DNA of 64,000 bases from Tenacibaculum caenipelagi (GTDB lineage Bacteria > Bacteroidota > Bacteroidia > Flavobacteriales > Flavobacteriaceae). The notes below the pieces were generated by a model that was not told the origin of the DNA, did no database searches, and saw only the letters and a list, made by a program, of their open reading frames with translations. Shown here piece after piece: positions 34,133 to 43,591 of this stretch. The stretch spans positions 558,001-622,000 of the forward strand of contig NZ_SNYH01000001.1 in NCBI RefSeq assembly GCF_004363005.1, written 5' to 3'. Made by a program: the position numbers and the translations under genes. The stretch's first letter is position 1, and the number at the start of each line of letters is the position of its first letter.

Positions 34133-35366
34133 GTTTAGTATACTTTGATTTTATCTCAATCCACTTACTCATATATTTGGTGGCTTGTAGTGTTTGATGC
34201 TGTAATAGACTTCCTAAAAAATTATTAGCTCGATGTGCTTCTAAATTTTCCTGAACCTCTACTATTTTATCAATGAAAGAGGGTATTAATTTTTCTTTAT
34301 CATATACTGAATTGATAATTGTTATTCCTTTTTGCTGAGATTTTTTCCAAAGAATTTCATAAGAGTATAACTCAACAGCTTTACTGGCAAACTTTTCAAA
34401 ATCATCCTCAATAAATCCGTTCCAAGCTAAGTTATCATGCATTCCTTCTGCCCCTATTAAAGTGGTAACACTAGGAGTTCCACATTCCATAGCTTCTGTT
34501 AATTTCCCTTTTATTCCTGCTCCAAAACGAATAGGTGCTAAAACAACCCTAGCATTTTTAACCACCTCTAAAACATCTTGCGCAAAGCCTTTAACTATAA
34601 ATCTTTCTTTTGGGTTATGCAATTGTTGAACCTGCTGTGTTATATAGGCTCCATAAATATGCAATTCTGCTTTGGGTAGTTGTTTCCTGATATGTTTCCA
34701 TATTGTTTTTAATTGTAAAACGGCATCGACATTTGGAGCATGAAAAAAGTTTCCTACAAAAACAAAATGTTGTCGTTCTTCGAATGGCTTCCAGTTTTCA
34801 ATAACTTTCTCATCTATTTTATCCAGTAAAAATGGTAAATGATGTAACAAAGCTTCATCAATCTTAAAAACCTCTTTTAATAATTGAATTTCATAAGCAG
34901 AAATAATCAAGCTTATATCACAACGTAAAATAGCAGCTATCTCTCGTTTGGCTTCATCAGATTTCAATAAAGCTTCATTAGAAAACACCTCTCCTTTTTT
35001 TAGCTGTTGGTGACGTACTTTTCTTAAAAAATGTAAATCTTCAGTATCTAAAATCCGTAAGGCATTCGGACAATTTTCTGCAACACGCCAACCAAATTGT
35101 TCTTCCATCATAAAACGATCGAACAACACAATATCTGGTTGCAATACTGTTACAAAATCATCAAAAGAAGATGAGTTTAATTCAATTGATTTCTCTTCTA
35201 TCCCTAATTCTGTTAAACTTAAAGAATTCTCTGTTTTTTGAGCAGGTGTCGCAAAAGTGATGGTATAATTGTTGGCTTTAAAAACATTGATTATCTGTAA
35301 CATTCGGTTACCTGCTCCGGTTGTTTTTTCTACCCAAACATACCCAATAATTAAAAGTTGTTGCAT
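34128..35366 (-). CDS. Glycosyltransferase, GT4-like
   Basis: A 412-aa GT-B fold enzyme. The N-terminal lobe (1-190) begins LLIIGYVWVEKTTGAGNRML and the C-terminal lobe (about 205-370) has HFVFVGNFFHAPNVDA, the loop VVLAPIRFGAGIKGKLTEAMECGTP-like nucleotide-sugar site and the EAMECGTPSV motif of the family. The donor and acceptor are unknown. Its ATG overlaps the stop of the preceding haem-binding gene as TAATG, so the two are translationally coupled. A terminator overlaps its 3' end. Confidence 0.85.
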   Translation of the reverse strand: MQQLLIIGYVWVEKTTGAGNRMLQIINVFKANNYTITFATPAQKTENSLSLTELGIEEKSIELNSSSFDDFVTVLQPDIVLFDRFMMEEQFGWRVAENCPNALRILDTEDLHFLRKVRHQQLKKGEVFSNEALLKSDEAKREIAAILRCDISLIISAYEIQLLKEVFKIDEALLHHLPFLLDKIDEKVIENWKPFEERQHFVFVGNFFHAPNVDAVLQLKTIWKHIRKQLPKAELHIYGAYITQQVQQLHNPKERFIVKGFAQDVLEVVKNARVVLAPIRFGAGIKGKLTEAMECGTPSVTTLIGAEGMHDNLAWNGFIEDDFEKFASKAVELYSYEILWKKSQQKGITIINSVYDKEKLIPSFIDKIVEVQENLEAHRANNFLGSLLQHQTLQATKYMSKWIEIKSKYTKQ

Positions 35367-35836
35367 TAATTAGCTAGTTGTTGCTCGTATTTAGATTGTA
35401 CTTCCTTAGCCCAATCAACTACTTGTTGAATTTGTTCTTGCGTTAATTTTGCATTGGTATGCGTCCAAGTATATGAATTTAATAGCATTTTTTTCTTTTC
35501 TACCTCTTCCCATACTTCTTTCATCTTATGCTTTTTTTTCTTTAAAGAATACGAAGCCCAGTCAGAAAAATTCAATTCTTCTTTTCCTTCTGATACGTGA
35601 TTTGCCATCCAATAATTAACTGGGGTAACACTACTATACCACGGATAATTAGTAGTGTTCGTATGACAGTCAAAACATGCAGTTTTTAAAATTTGATGTA
35701 CTTCTTTAGAAGGATTTACTTCAGCAATAAATGGTTCAAGTGTAGTTACCTCACTTTCATTCTTTTCAGGCTGAAAAAACTGTAAAATAACTAATAAGAC
35801 TAATAATAATCCAATGATTTTTTTAAGAATCCCCAT
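35366..35836 (-). CDS. Haem-binding domain protein, membrane-anchored
   Basis: A 156-aa protein with an N-terminal helix (about 5-21, LLLVLLVILQFF) and a c-type haem motif CFDCH at 54-58 (Cys54, Cys57, His58). It is the small haem-binding domain often found in Bacteroidota, with YPWYSSVTPVNYW following and a lysine-rich helix at 100-120. It would sit in the periplasm attached to the inner membrane. Its stop overlaps the start of a glycosyltransferase gene, but no functional link is evident. Confidence 0.88.
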   Translation of the reverse strand: MGILKKIIGLLLVLLVILQFFQPEKNESEVTTLEPFIAEVNPSKEVHQILKTACFDCHTNTTNYPWYSSVTPVNYWMANHVSEGKEELNFSDWASYSLKKKKHKMKEVWEEVEKKKMLLNSYTWTHTNAKLTQEQIQQVVDWAKEVQSKYEQQLAN

Positions 35837-35892
35837 CTTTTACTTTTTAAGTTTTTAAAGATATGAAAACTAATTTTATCGACAAATAATTG

Positions 35893-35900
35893 TACTTTTG
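35893..35900 (+). promoter_or_regulatory. Candidate -7 box of lpd
   Basis: TACTTTTG matches TAnnTTTG and lies 34 nt before the ATG of lpd. The -33 region is T-rich without a clear TTG. Confidence 0.45.
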
Positions 35901-35934
35901 TACCCATTATTTATGAAAAAATAAAACACAACTC

Positions 35935-37335
35935 ATGAAATACGATGTTATCGTTATTGGTTCTGGTCCAGGAGGATACATTTCTGCCATCAGAGCTGCA
36001 CAATTAGGTTCTAAAGTTGCAATTATTGAAAAATATTCAACTTTAGGTGGAACTTGTTTAAATGTAGGATGTATTCCTTCAAAAGCTTTATTAGATTCTT
36101 CGCACCATTATTATGATGCTGTTCATCATTTTGAGGAGCATGGAATTTCGGTTGAAAAGCCATCTTTCGACTTCAAAAAAATGGTAGACCGTAAAGCAAA
36201 CGTAGTTGAAACAACTACTGGAGGTATCAAATATTTAATGGATAAAAACAATATTGATGTTTATGAAGGGTTAGGATCTTTTGAAGATGCTACCCATGTA
36301 AAAATCACAAAAAATGATGGTACTTCAGAAGTTATTGAAGGTACAAATATCATCATTGCTACAGGTTCTAAGCCATCAACTTTACCATTTATTTCAATTG
36401 ATAAAGAACGTGTAATTACTTCTACCGAAGCTTTAAAATTACAAGAAGTACCTAAGCACTTAATCGTAATTGGTGGAGGTGTTATCGGATTAGAATTAGG
36501 TTCAGTATATAAACGTTTAGGAGCTGAGGTAACGGTTATTGAATTTATGCCTGCAATTACTCCAACTATGGATAAAGATGTTTCTAAAGAACTTACCAAA
36601 GTTTTAAAGAAACAAGGAATGAAAATCAATACTAGCCACGGTGTAACTTCTGTTGAAAGAAACGGTGATGAAGTTATCGTAAAAGCTACTAACAAAAAAG
36701 GAGAAGAAATTACCTTTACTGGTGACTACTGCTTAGTTTCTGTTGGTCGTCGTCCGTATACAGAAGGATTAGCTTTAGACAAAGCAGGTGTAAAAGTTAC
36801 TGAAAGAGGTATGGTTGAAGTAAACGATCATTTACAAACCAACGTTTCTAACATTTATGCTATTGGTGATGTAGTTCGTGGAGCTATGTTAGCGCATAAA
36901 GCAGAAGAAGAAGGTGTTGTGGTTGCTGAGTATTTAGCTGGACAAAAACCTCATATCGACTATAACTTAATTCCAGGAATCGTTTACACATGGCCAGAAG
37001 TTGCGGCTGTTGGTAAAACAGAAGATGAATTAAAAGAAGCTAAAGTTGATTACAAAGTTGGAAAATTCTCTATGCGTGCATTAGGACGTTCTCGTGCCAG
37101 TGGAGATTTAGACGGATTTGTAAAAGTATTAGCTGATAAAAATACTGACGAAGTATTAGGAGTTCACATGGTAGGTGCTCGTGTTGCTGACTTAATTATG
37201 GAAGCAGCCGTAGCAATGGAATACAGAGCTTCTGCGGAAGATTTAGCTCGTATTTGTCATGGACATCCAACCTACTCTGAAGCTGTAAAAGAAGCAGCCA
37301 AAGCAGCTTGGGACGGACAACCTTTAAATGCTTAA
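35935..37335 (+). CDS. lpd: Dihydrolipoyl dehydrogenase
   Basis: The E3 component shared by 2-oxoacid dehydrogenase complexes, oxidising dihydrolipoamide with NAD+. The 466-aa chain has the FAD site VIVIGSGPGGYISA at 5-18, the redox disulfide Cys41/Cys46 in GGTCLNVGCIPSK, the NAD motif VIGGGVIGLELGSVY, the second FAD block IYAIGDV and the catalytic His-Glu pair in HGHPTYSEAVKEAA near 440. It stands alone, away from E1 and E2 genes, and ends at a terminator. Confidence 0.96.
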   Translation: MKYDVIVIGSGPGGYISAIRAAQLGSKVAIIEKYSTLGGTCLNVGCIPSKALLDSSHHYYDAVHHFEEHGISVEKPSFDFKKMVDRKANVVETTTGGIKYLMDKNNIDVYEGLGSFEDATHVKITKNDGTSEVIEGTNIIIATGSKPSTLPFISIDKERVITSTEALKLQEVPKHLIVIGGGVIGLELGSVYKRLGAEVTVIEFMPAITPTMDKDVSKELTKVLKKQGMKINTSHGVTSVERNGDEVIVKATNKKGEEITFTGDYCLVSVGRRPYTEGLALDKAGVKVTERGMVEVNDHLQTNVSNIYAIGDVVRGAMLAHKAEEEGVVVAEYLAGQKPHIDYNLIPGIVYTWPEVAAVGKTEDELKEAKVDYKVGKFSMRALGRSRASGDLDGFVKVLADKNTDEVLGVHMVGARVADLIMEAAVAMEYRASAEDLARICHGHPTYSEAVKEAAKAAWDGQPLNA

Positions 37336-37357
37336 TAAAAAACTTTAAAACATACTT

Positions 37358-37389
37358 AAAAAAGCAATCTCATTAGAGGTTGCTTTTTT
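37358..37389 (+). terminator. Terminator of lpd
   Basis: AAAAAAGCAA pairs with TTGCTTTTTT; the stem is extended by TCT/AGA around CATT. Confidence 0.85.
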
Positions 37390-37422
37390 AACTTTATATA
37401 ATATCTTATTTCTATTTTAACT

Positions 37423-38289
37423 ATGGTTGAATTTAAAAAAGTAACAAAGCTTCCAAGCTTTTCACATCAGCTTGACAATAAAATATTATATTCAGAACAT
37501 AACGAAGATATTGAAGTTAATTATAAATCTACCTATACATTAAAATATGTTATTGAAGGTTCAAAGTGCTATAATCTCAACAATAAAGACATTCATGTTT
37601 CTTCTGGACAATATTTAATCTTAAATGACAGTAATATTAACACTAAAGCCTTTAAAGGTACTAGAGGGTTTTCTCTTTTCTTATCTCATCAATTAATATC
37701 AGAGATACACAACAACCTATATTCTAACAGTGATTATTCTTTAGATTTTTTTGAGTATCCACAATCAAGCTACAACAATGAAATTGGCTATCAGCTGTGT
37801 AAAACAACCTATCTTTTTAACAATAATCCTTCTGTTTTTAAACTTCAAATGCAAGATTTATTTATTAAACTTTCAGAGATAATTATTAAAGAACAAGTTG
37901 ATTTAGAAAAGAAATTTTCTGAGTTAAAAATTCAGAAATACAACACGAAAAAAGAAATTTTTAAACATGTTATTTCTACTAAAGAATTTATTAATGATAG
38001 TTTTTCTCATAAAATCACATTAGAAAAATTAAGCGAAAGTATAGGTATTAGTAAATATTATCTGCATAGATTATTTAGTGAAGTTACAGGAAACACTCCT
38101 ATAGAATATTTAACCTTTGTACGATTAAAAAATGCTAAACAACAGTTAAAATATTCAAACAAATCTATTTTTGAAATAGCTATTGATTGTGGCTTTGATA
38201 ACACTCCATATTTTTCAAATATTTTTAAAAGCTATTTTGGTGTTCCACCTACAGTATATAGAAAAACTAAAATCAGCAAGATTTTATAA
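37423..38289 (+). CDS. AraC family transcriptional regulator
   Basis: A 288-aa regulator with an N-terminal cupin-like sensor (about 25-140; EGSKCYNLNNKDIHVSSGQYLILND) and two C-terminal helix-turn-helix units (about 185-285), with ITLEKLSESIGISKYYLHRLFSEVTGNTPIEYL and CGFDNTPYFSNIFKSYFGVPPTVYRK. It lies 46 nt before a metallophosphoesterase gene transcribed the same way, and may regulate it. The ligand is unknown. Confidence 0.87.
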   Translation: MVEFKKVTKLPSFSHQLDNKILYSEHNEDIEVNYKSTYTLKYVIEGSKCYNLNNKDIHVSSGQYLILNDSNINTKAFKGTRGFSLFLSHQLISEIHNNLYSNSDYSLDFFEYPQSSYNNEIGYQLCKTTYLFNNNPSVFKLQMQDLFIKLSEIIIKEQVDLEKKFSELKIQKYNTKKEIFKHVISTKEFINDSFSHKITLEKLSESIGISKYYLHRLFSEVTGNTPIEYLTFVRLKNAKQQLKYSNKSIFEIAIDCGFDNTPYFSNIFKSYFGVPPTVYRKTKISKIL

Positions 38290-38335
38290 ATTCTACTTAT
38301 AAAGTGTAATTATTTTTACCCAATAAAAATAACTT

Positions 38336-39058
38336 ATGCTAAAGAGAATAGCTCATATTACCGACTTACACTTAGACGAAAAGTTTCCTGAAGAACATAA
38401 AATTTCCACAAGAACTAGACTCCGTAATGTTCTACAGGATATTTTAGAACAGAATATTACAGAAATTGTGTGTACTGGAGATATAGGAGAAAGTCAAAGC
38501 TTAGAATTCTTTTTTAATGAATGTAATAACTTTAATTTATCAATCACTTTAGGCAATCACGATTCATTTGAAAAAGTTCAAAAATATTTGAATCATCAAA
38601 AATCAAAAGAATTAAACAAGCTATACTATAGTCAAGAAAAATCACACTATAAATACATATATCTAGACTCTTCATCGGGCCAAATTGACAACAATCAATT
38701 AGTTTGGTTAAAAGAAGAACTTGTTAGTTCAACACCTATTATTATTTTCATACACCATCCCATACTTGGTTTACCTTTAAAAGTTGACGAAATTGGCTAT
38801 TTAAGGAACAGAGAAGATGTTTTATCCTTACTTAGTATACAACCAAATGAAATCACAATTTTTTGTGGTCATTACCATTTAGAAAGCTTTATTCCTTATA
38901 AAAACATTAAACAATATATTACCCCAGCTATATCTTTTCAGATTAAAAAAAATTCTCATACTATAGAAATCGGTACAGAAACGTATGGTTATAGGATAAT
39001 ACATATTAATGACCATAATATTTCATCTAAAATACAGCTACTTCATGATTCAAACTAA
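38336..39058 (+). CDS. Metallophosphoesterase, calcineurin-like
   Basis: A 240-aa cytoplasmic phosphoesterase with the two-metal site: DLHLD near residue 11, CTGDIGES near 46, GNHDS near 66, FIHHPILG near 142 and CGHYH near 179. It resembles the cAMP phosphodiesterase (CpdA/Icc) group but is short and the substrate cannot be fixed. Its last 14 nt overlap the start of the next small gene, which implies joint translation. Confidence 0.85.
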   Translation: MLKRIAHITDLHLDEKFPEEHKISTRTRLRNVLQDILEQNITEIVCTGDIGESQSLEFFFNECNNFNLSITLGNHDSFEKVQKYLNHQKSKELNKLYYSQEKSHYKYIYLDSSSGQIDNNQLVWLKEELVSSTPIIIFIHHPILGLPLKVDEIGYLRNREDVLSLLSIQPNEITIFCGHYHLESFIPYKNIKQYITPAISFQIKKNSHTIEIGTETYGYRIIHINDHNISSKIQLLHDSN

Positions 39059-39263
39059 AAAACAATCTTTAATAGAAAGCTTGATTAATGTCTCGATTGG
39101 TTTTATTATAACTATCATTTCTTTAAACATTATCTTTCCTATTCTTGGTATAAAAAGCAATCCTGAGAAAAATATTGTTTTGACTATTTACTTTACTATA
39201 CTTAGTATTATTAGAAATTATATAATCAGAAGGTTTTTTAATAAAAAATCCCGAACTAGTTAG
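39045..39263 (+). CDS. Small two-helix membrane protein (DUF7220-like)
   Basis: A 72-aa protein starting at the ATG at 39045, within the end of the phosphoesterase gene. The sequence IQTKKQSLIESLINVSIGFIITIISLNIIFPILGI, two membrane helices and the end SIIRNYIIRRFF match a small family I know from phages and mobile regions (named DUF7220, from memory). The terminal codons and stop lie inside the terminator hairpin. Function unknown. The upstream start at 39009 would overlap more and adds atypical residues. Confidence 0.7.
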   Translation: MIQTKKQSLIESLINVSIGFIITIISLNIIFPILGIKSNPEKNIVLTIYFTILSIIRNYIIRRFFNKKSRTS

Positions 39264-39278
39264 TTCGGGATTTTTTAT
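39241..39278. terminator. Bidirectional terminator overlapping a stop codon
   Basis: An 18-bp stem (ATAAAAAATCCCGAACTA and its complement) holds the stop codon of the 72-aa gene. The A and T tracts serve both the plus-strand unit and the minus-strand PPIase gene ending at 39296. Confidence 0.88.
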
Positions 39279-39295
39279 TTGTATGACTTTATTTC

Positions 39296-41413
39296 TTATT
39301 GAATTCCGTAGAAAGAACTCATATTATCTTCAATCTTAGCCGCCTTTTTAACAGCTTCATACATTTGGAAAGTCTTGCTCTTTCTTTCGTTTGCTATACG
39401 CTTTCTAAATGTATCGTAGTTAGGTAATGCCGTTGGTAATTCTTTTTTCTCAACTACAAAAGCAAATACTCCTTTATCTCCTGCTACGTTTTTAATTACT
39501 TGGTTTTCTTTTGCGTTTAACATAGCTCCTACAATCTTAGGCTCATATCCTACTCCTGAAATTGTTGGTGAATTTAAGTTTACATCAGTAGCTACTCTTA
39601 CTGTTTGACTAACAGACTTTGCTATTTCATCTAACGTAGATCCACTAATTTCATCTTCAATCATTTTAGCTTTTCTCTCGTTTGTTAAAATAGGACGTAC
39701 ACTTGAAATTGCTTTATCTACAGGCATTAAACCTTTTTCTACTTTAGCTGTTAACACAGCTACTACATAACCTCCATCAACATCAAAGCGCTTGTAGTCA
39801 CCTTCATTCACATCTCTATCAAAAGACCAAGTAATGATTTCTCTTTCGTTTCCTACTCCTGGTACATTTTCATCTAACGACTTTAATCCGATAGCTGGTA
39901 AAGAACTTAAGTTCTTTTCTTTTACAGCTTCATCAAAATCTTTTCCGTTTGCTAACTCTAATGCAAAAGTTTCAGCATTTTGAAAAACGGTATTCTCTGT
40001 AGCTTCAGAAGCTTCTATTTTTCGTCCGTAAGTTGCTAATTTTACAACTGGTTGGAAGTTCTTTTGTCCATCAATTTTAATAACATGGAATCCGAATTGA
40101 GATTTTACTACTCCCATATCTCCTTCTTTACCTTCAAAAACAAAATCTCTAAACGACGGTACCATTCTGTTATAAGAGAACCAATCGTAGAATCCACCTT
40201 TATCTGAAGAACCTTTATCAGAAGACATCTCTTTAGCTAAATCAGCAAACTTAGATTTATCAGCTTTTACAACTGCTAATAAACTATCTGCTGTTATTTT
40301 TGCTTCTTCTTCAGACTTTACTACCGTAGCATCTGCACTTGAAGCACCAACAAAAGGTATTAAAATATGACTTGCTTGAGCAGAATCTGGTAATTGAGCA
40401 ACTTTTGTTACTTTAGATATTTTGAAGTAATCAGCATCTTTATAAGGACCAAAAACATCTCCTTCTTTACCACTAAAAACTTCTTCAGCTATCGCTTGTG
40501 GTACTTGAACTTTAAACTTGTAGTTATCATCAAAAGCAATATCAGAATTATTTTCTTCTAAAAACTCGTGGTAATCTACCGCATTTTTCAATCCTTTAAC
40601 TGGAGTATTATTTACCTCAGAATCTTCAATTAATTTAGCTACTTCTGCTTTGATAGCTTCTTCATCTTCTGACGTAGGTGCTATATCAAACTTTACAAAT
40701 TTAATATCTCTTGAAGCCTCTACTTGAAAAGCTTCTTTATGACTGTTGATATAATTGCTAACATCACTTTTCTTTAAAGTCACTAAACTATCTGCTATAG
40801 TAGAATAAGGTACGTACACGTATTTACCTGATACTTTAGTGTTTTCAGTTAAATATTGAGCTTCACCTTCTTTTAATGAAGCACCTAAACCAGCTGCTAC
40901 TAAGTTATCGTAAGTAGTTTTTTCTATATTATTTTTTAAAGAAGCCATATAATTTTGCCACGCAGCCCACTCTTCTCCATTTTCTTCTTTAATAGTAGCT
41001 AAATGCTCTTTTAATTTATTTTTATCGAAAATACCTGAAGTTTGAAATCTTGGATCTCCTTGAAGTGCTGGCGACTCATACAATGCATTCATGATATCAG
41101 CTTCACCAACAGTAATTCCTGCTTCTTCTAACTGTGTTTCATAAATTTTTTGACGGATTAAGTTATTCCAAACAGTTTTAGCTGCTTGCATTTCAGAAAC
41201 TCTATTACCTGTTTGTGCTTTATAAGCATCTAAAGCTTCTGCAAATTCTTGACGCGAAATACTTTCGCCATTAACTTGTCCTATTTCGTTTACTTTGCTT
41301 GCACTGAAAAAATCTGATATTGTAGAAGGGTCTAATACAAAAGCAAAAAGTGCTAAACCAATTACAAGAATTAAGAACATTGAACGTTCTCTAATTTTCG
41401 ATAAAATTGCCAT
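39296..41413 (-). CDS. Periplasmic peptidyl-prolyl isomerase (PpiD/SurA-like)
   Basis: A 705-aa chaperone anchored in the inner membrane by one helix (about 11-28, SMFLILVIGLALFAFVL). It has the SurA-N-like helical region (about 40-200; VNGESISRQEFAEALDAYK), a central parvulin domain (about 345-450; ASHILIPFVG and GGFYDWFSYNRMVPSFRDFVF, ending FGFHVIKI) and a second degenerate domain up to 690. It assists folding of outer-membrane and secreted proteins. It ends the coaX to PPIase cluster; a gap of about 107 nt separates it from the CorC-like gene, so it may have its own promoter. Confidence 0.93.
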   Translation of the reverse strand: MAILSKIRERSMFLILVIGLALFAFVLDPSTISDFFSASKVNEIGQVNGESISRQEFAEALDAYKAQTGNRVSEMQAAKTVWNNLIRQKIYETQLEEAGITVGEADIMNALYESPALQGDPRFQTSGIFDKNKLKEHLATIKEENGEEWAAWQNYMASLKNNIEKTTYDNLVAAGLGASLKEGEAQYLTENTKVSGKYVYVPYSTIADSLVTLKKSDVSNYINSHKEAFQVEASRDIKFVKFDIAPTSEDEEAIKAEVAKLIEDSEVNNTPVKGLKNAVDYHEFLEENNSDIAFDDNYKFKVQVPQAIAEEVFSGKEGDVFGPYKDADYFKISKVTKVAQLPDSAQASHILIPFVGASSADATVVKSEEEAKITADSLLAVVKADKSKFADLAKEMSSDKGSSDKGGFYDWFSYNRMVPSFRDFVFEGKEGDMGVVKSQFGFHVIKIDGQKNFQPVVKLATYGRKIEASEATENTVFQNAETFALELANGKDFDEAVKEKNLSSLPAIGLKSLDENVPGVGNEREIITWSFDRDVNEGDYKRFDVDGGYVVAVLTAKVEKGLMPVDKAISSVRPILTNERKAKMIEDEISGSTLDEIAKSVSQTVRVATDVNLNSPTISGVGYEPKIVGAMLNAKENQVIKNVAGDKGVFAFVVEKKELPTALPNYDTFRKRIANERKSKTFQMYEAVKKAAKIEDNMSSFYGIQ

Positions 41414-41520
41414 ACCTCGTTTATTTTATTAACAGTGTGCGAAAATACAATTTCATAGTTAATAATGCAATGTTTTTTTATGCTGTTTTTGAGGGAGTTC
41501 CTCGATGAAAGAAGAAAAAG

Positions 41521-42813
41521 TTAATCTTCTTTATTAGTTACTTTAAAGTAAATATCATCAATTTTGGTTGCGCTTACTTTTAGTATTTTAATTTGGAAGT
41601 TTTCTATATACAAAACTTCATCTTGTAGTGGTATTGTTTCGGTATGATTTAAAATAAAACCTCCTAAGGTTTCGTAAGCTTCTTCTTTAGGGATATTCAA
41701 TCCGTATTCTTCATTTAAATAATCAACTTCTAAGCGTGCAGAAAAGTTAAACTCAGTTTCACTAACTCTTTCTTCTAACAATTTTTGAGTATCGTGTTCG
41801 TCTTCAATTTCTCCAAACAACTCTTCAACAACATCTTCAACCGTTATGATACCAGAAGTTCCACCATATTCATCTACAACTACAGCAATGCTTTTACGTT
41901 TTTTAATTAGGCTATTTAACACATCGTTAATAATCATAGACTCAGGAACAAACTCCACCGGTAATAAGATAGACTTAATTGTTCGTGGTTTTTTGAATAG
42001 TTCGAAAGCATTCACATACCCCAAAATATCATCCAGTGAATTTTTATAAACTAAGATTTTTGATAACCCTGTAGAAATAAACGTCTTTTTTAAATTACTT
42101 ACCGATTCGTGTAAATCTACTGCTACAATTTCGGTCCTAGGCACCATAATTTCACGTGCTTTTACCTTGTGAAACTCTAACGCATTTTGAAAAATTTGTA
42201 TTTCAGAATCAACTGCCTCTTCATTGTTCCCAGCATCTAACTGTTCAGAAATATAATTACCAAGCTCCTCCTTACTAAACTCCGTTTGAATTTCATCTTC
42301 TTTAGTTCGAAAAAAAACACGCAAGAAAAAGTCTGAAATCTTCGTAATGACAGAAGTTATTCCATAGAAAAACACATAAAAAACGTAGGCTGGTATAGCA
42401 AATAGCTTCAGCATTTCATTTGCGTAAATTCTAAATATTGCTTTGGGTAAAAACTCTGCTGTAACCAATATAATTATCGTTGAGATAAGTGTTTGAGTAA
42501 GTAAACTTACATCAGACAGTATATAATTGATTATTACATAATCTGAAGGTAAAAATGTTTGAAACCACCTCATTAATAACTCTCCCATAAAGTAACTGTA
42601 AATTACTAGAGATACGTTATTTCCTACCAACATAGTAGTAATAAATTTGGAAGATTTTTCAGTAAGTCTTGTTAAAACTTTAGGTAGTATACCTTCGCGC
42701 TTTTTTTCTAATTCAATGTGTAGCTTATTTGCAGAAATAAAAGCTATCTCCATACCAGAAAAAAAGGCAGAAAATAAAATAGAAGCAAAAATTATTACGA
42801 CTTCAGCCTGCAT
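41521..42813 (-). CDS. CorC/HlyC family membrane protein (CNNM-type)
   Basis: A 430-aa protein with a DUF21 membrane domain (about 1-190; FSGMEIAFISANKLHIELEKKR and TAEFLPKAIFRIYANEML), two CBS domains (about 205-340; MVPRTEIVAVDLHESV and VVDEYGGTSGIITVEDVVEELFGEI) and a C-terminal transporter-associated domain (about 350-428). Relatives handle magnesium or cobalt, and some were named hemolysin. In this arrangement it is part of the conserved envelope cluster with lptC. Confidence 0.9.
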   Translation of the reverse strand: MQAEVVIIFASILFSAFFSGMEIAFISANKLHIELEKKREGILPKVLTRLTEKSSKFITTMLVGNNVSLVIYSYFMGELLMRWFQTFLPSDYVIINYILSDVSLLTQTLISTIIILVTAEFLPKAIFRIYANEMLKLFAIPAYVFYVFFYGITSVITKISDFFLRVFFRTKEDEIQTEFSKEELGNYISEQLDAGNNEEAVDSEIQIFQNALEFHKVKAREIMVPRTEIVAVDLHESVSNLKKTFISTGLSKILVYKNSLDDILGYVNAFELFKKPRTIKSILLPVEFVPESMIINDVLNSLIKKRKSIAVVVDEYGGTSGIITVEDVVEELFGEIEDEHDTQKLLEERVSETEFNFSARLEVDYLNEEYGLNIPKEEAYETLGGFILNHTETIPLQDEVLYIENFQIKILKVSATKIDDIYFKVTNKED

Positions 42814-42818
42814 TAACG

Positions 42819-43010
42819 TTATTGATTTCTTTTTTCTATTTTTCTTCTAAAATGTCTTTTAAAGAAGAAAATTAATATGATAAAGATAGCAAATCCGAAC
42901 ATAATAAAAGCCTCTTCTCTATCTGAATTCCATTTCAAAATTCCTTCAACAAAAAAGATAGCTCCTACTACAAGGTATCCGTATTGTAAATATTTCCAAA
43001 GTGTATTCAT
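42819..43010 (-). CDS. Small membrane protein, 63 aa
   Basis: Two predicted helices (about 10-25 and 33-50) and a basic tail (FKRHFRRKIEKRNQ). The gene's ATG shares its first base with the last base of the lptC stop (TAATG) and its stop lies 5 nt before the CorC-like ATG, so it is firmly inside the operon. No named family. It may help anchor or regulate its neighbours. Confidence 0.72.
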   Translation of the reverse strand: MNTLWKYLQYGYLVVGAIFFVEGILKWNSDREEAFIMFGFAIFIILIFFFKRHFRRKIEKRNQ

Positions 43011-43582
43011 TATATATCTTTTTGAGTTGTTTCTATGTCACCTGTAATATCTTTGGCCATCCATTTAGTCAAATCTTCGTTAGATTCAAATCCAAAGCCA
43101 TTAATTACACTTTCTGGAGTTGTAAACCGAAAACCATCTTCCGTAAAGAAATAGTGTTCTTTTTGATCCCAAAACAACTGATTCGTTTCTAATTTTGTTT
43201 GCTTTGCGTGATTGGTAATTACCACATTTCCTCTAATCTCAGATATTTTTGTTTTATTGTAAGTTAACGCATAATTACCTGAAATTGTTGTTGAATCTGT
43301 ACCTTGCTTATTGATGGTTATAATTTTTATTCCTTGTGGAAACTCATTGTAAGGATGTTCTTTTCGGTTTGAAAAATCATAAAAAACAGGTGCCTTTGTT
43401 TTGGAGGTTATTCTTCCTGAATCTTTATGCACATGATAAATATTTACAGCCGAACCTACAGGTAAATTTTTATCTGCTAAAAAATCTCGCACTTCCTTTT
43501 TTGAGTTGGTGCAAGAAAAAAACATTGCTATCAAACAAATGATAGCAATGTTATTATATATGTGTTTTGATTTTGTAATCAT
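43010..43582 (-). CDS. lptC: LPS export periplasmic protein LptC
   Basis: LptC bridges the LptBFG ABC transporter and LptA in lipopolysaccharide transport. The 190-aa protein has an N-terminal signal/anchor ending near Cys24 (FFSCTNSKK, lipoprotein-like) and a beta-jelly-roll (about 60-180; ITINKQGTDSTTISGNYALTYNKTKISEIRGNVVITN). Synteny with a TPR protein upstream and a CorC-like protein downstream fits Bacteroidota lptC. Confidence 0.82.
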   Translation of the reverse strand: MITKSKHIYNNIAIICLIAMFFSCTNSKKEVRDFLADKNLPVGSAVNIYHVHKDSGRITSKTKAPVFYDFSNRKEHPYNEFPQGIKIITINKQGTDSTTISGNYALTYNKTKISEIRGNVVITNHAKQTKLETNQLFWDQKEHYFFTEDGFRFTTPESVINGFGFESNEDLTKWMAKDITGDIETTQKDI

Positions 43583-43591
43583 TCCGTACTA

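Noticed and set aside
36261..36695. Minus-strand frame inside lpd
   Set aside because: Antisense shadow of a conserved enzyme.
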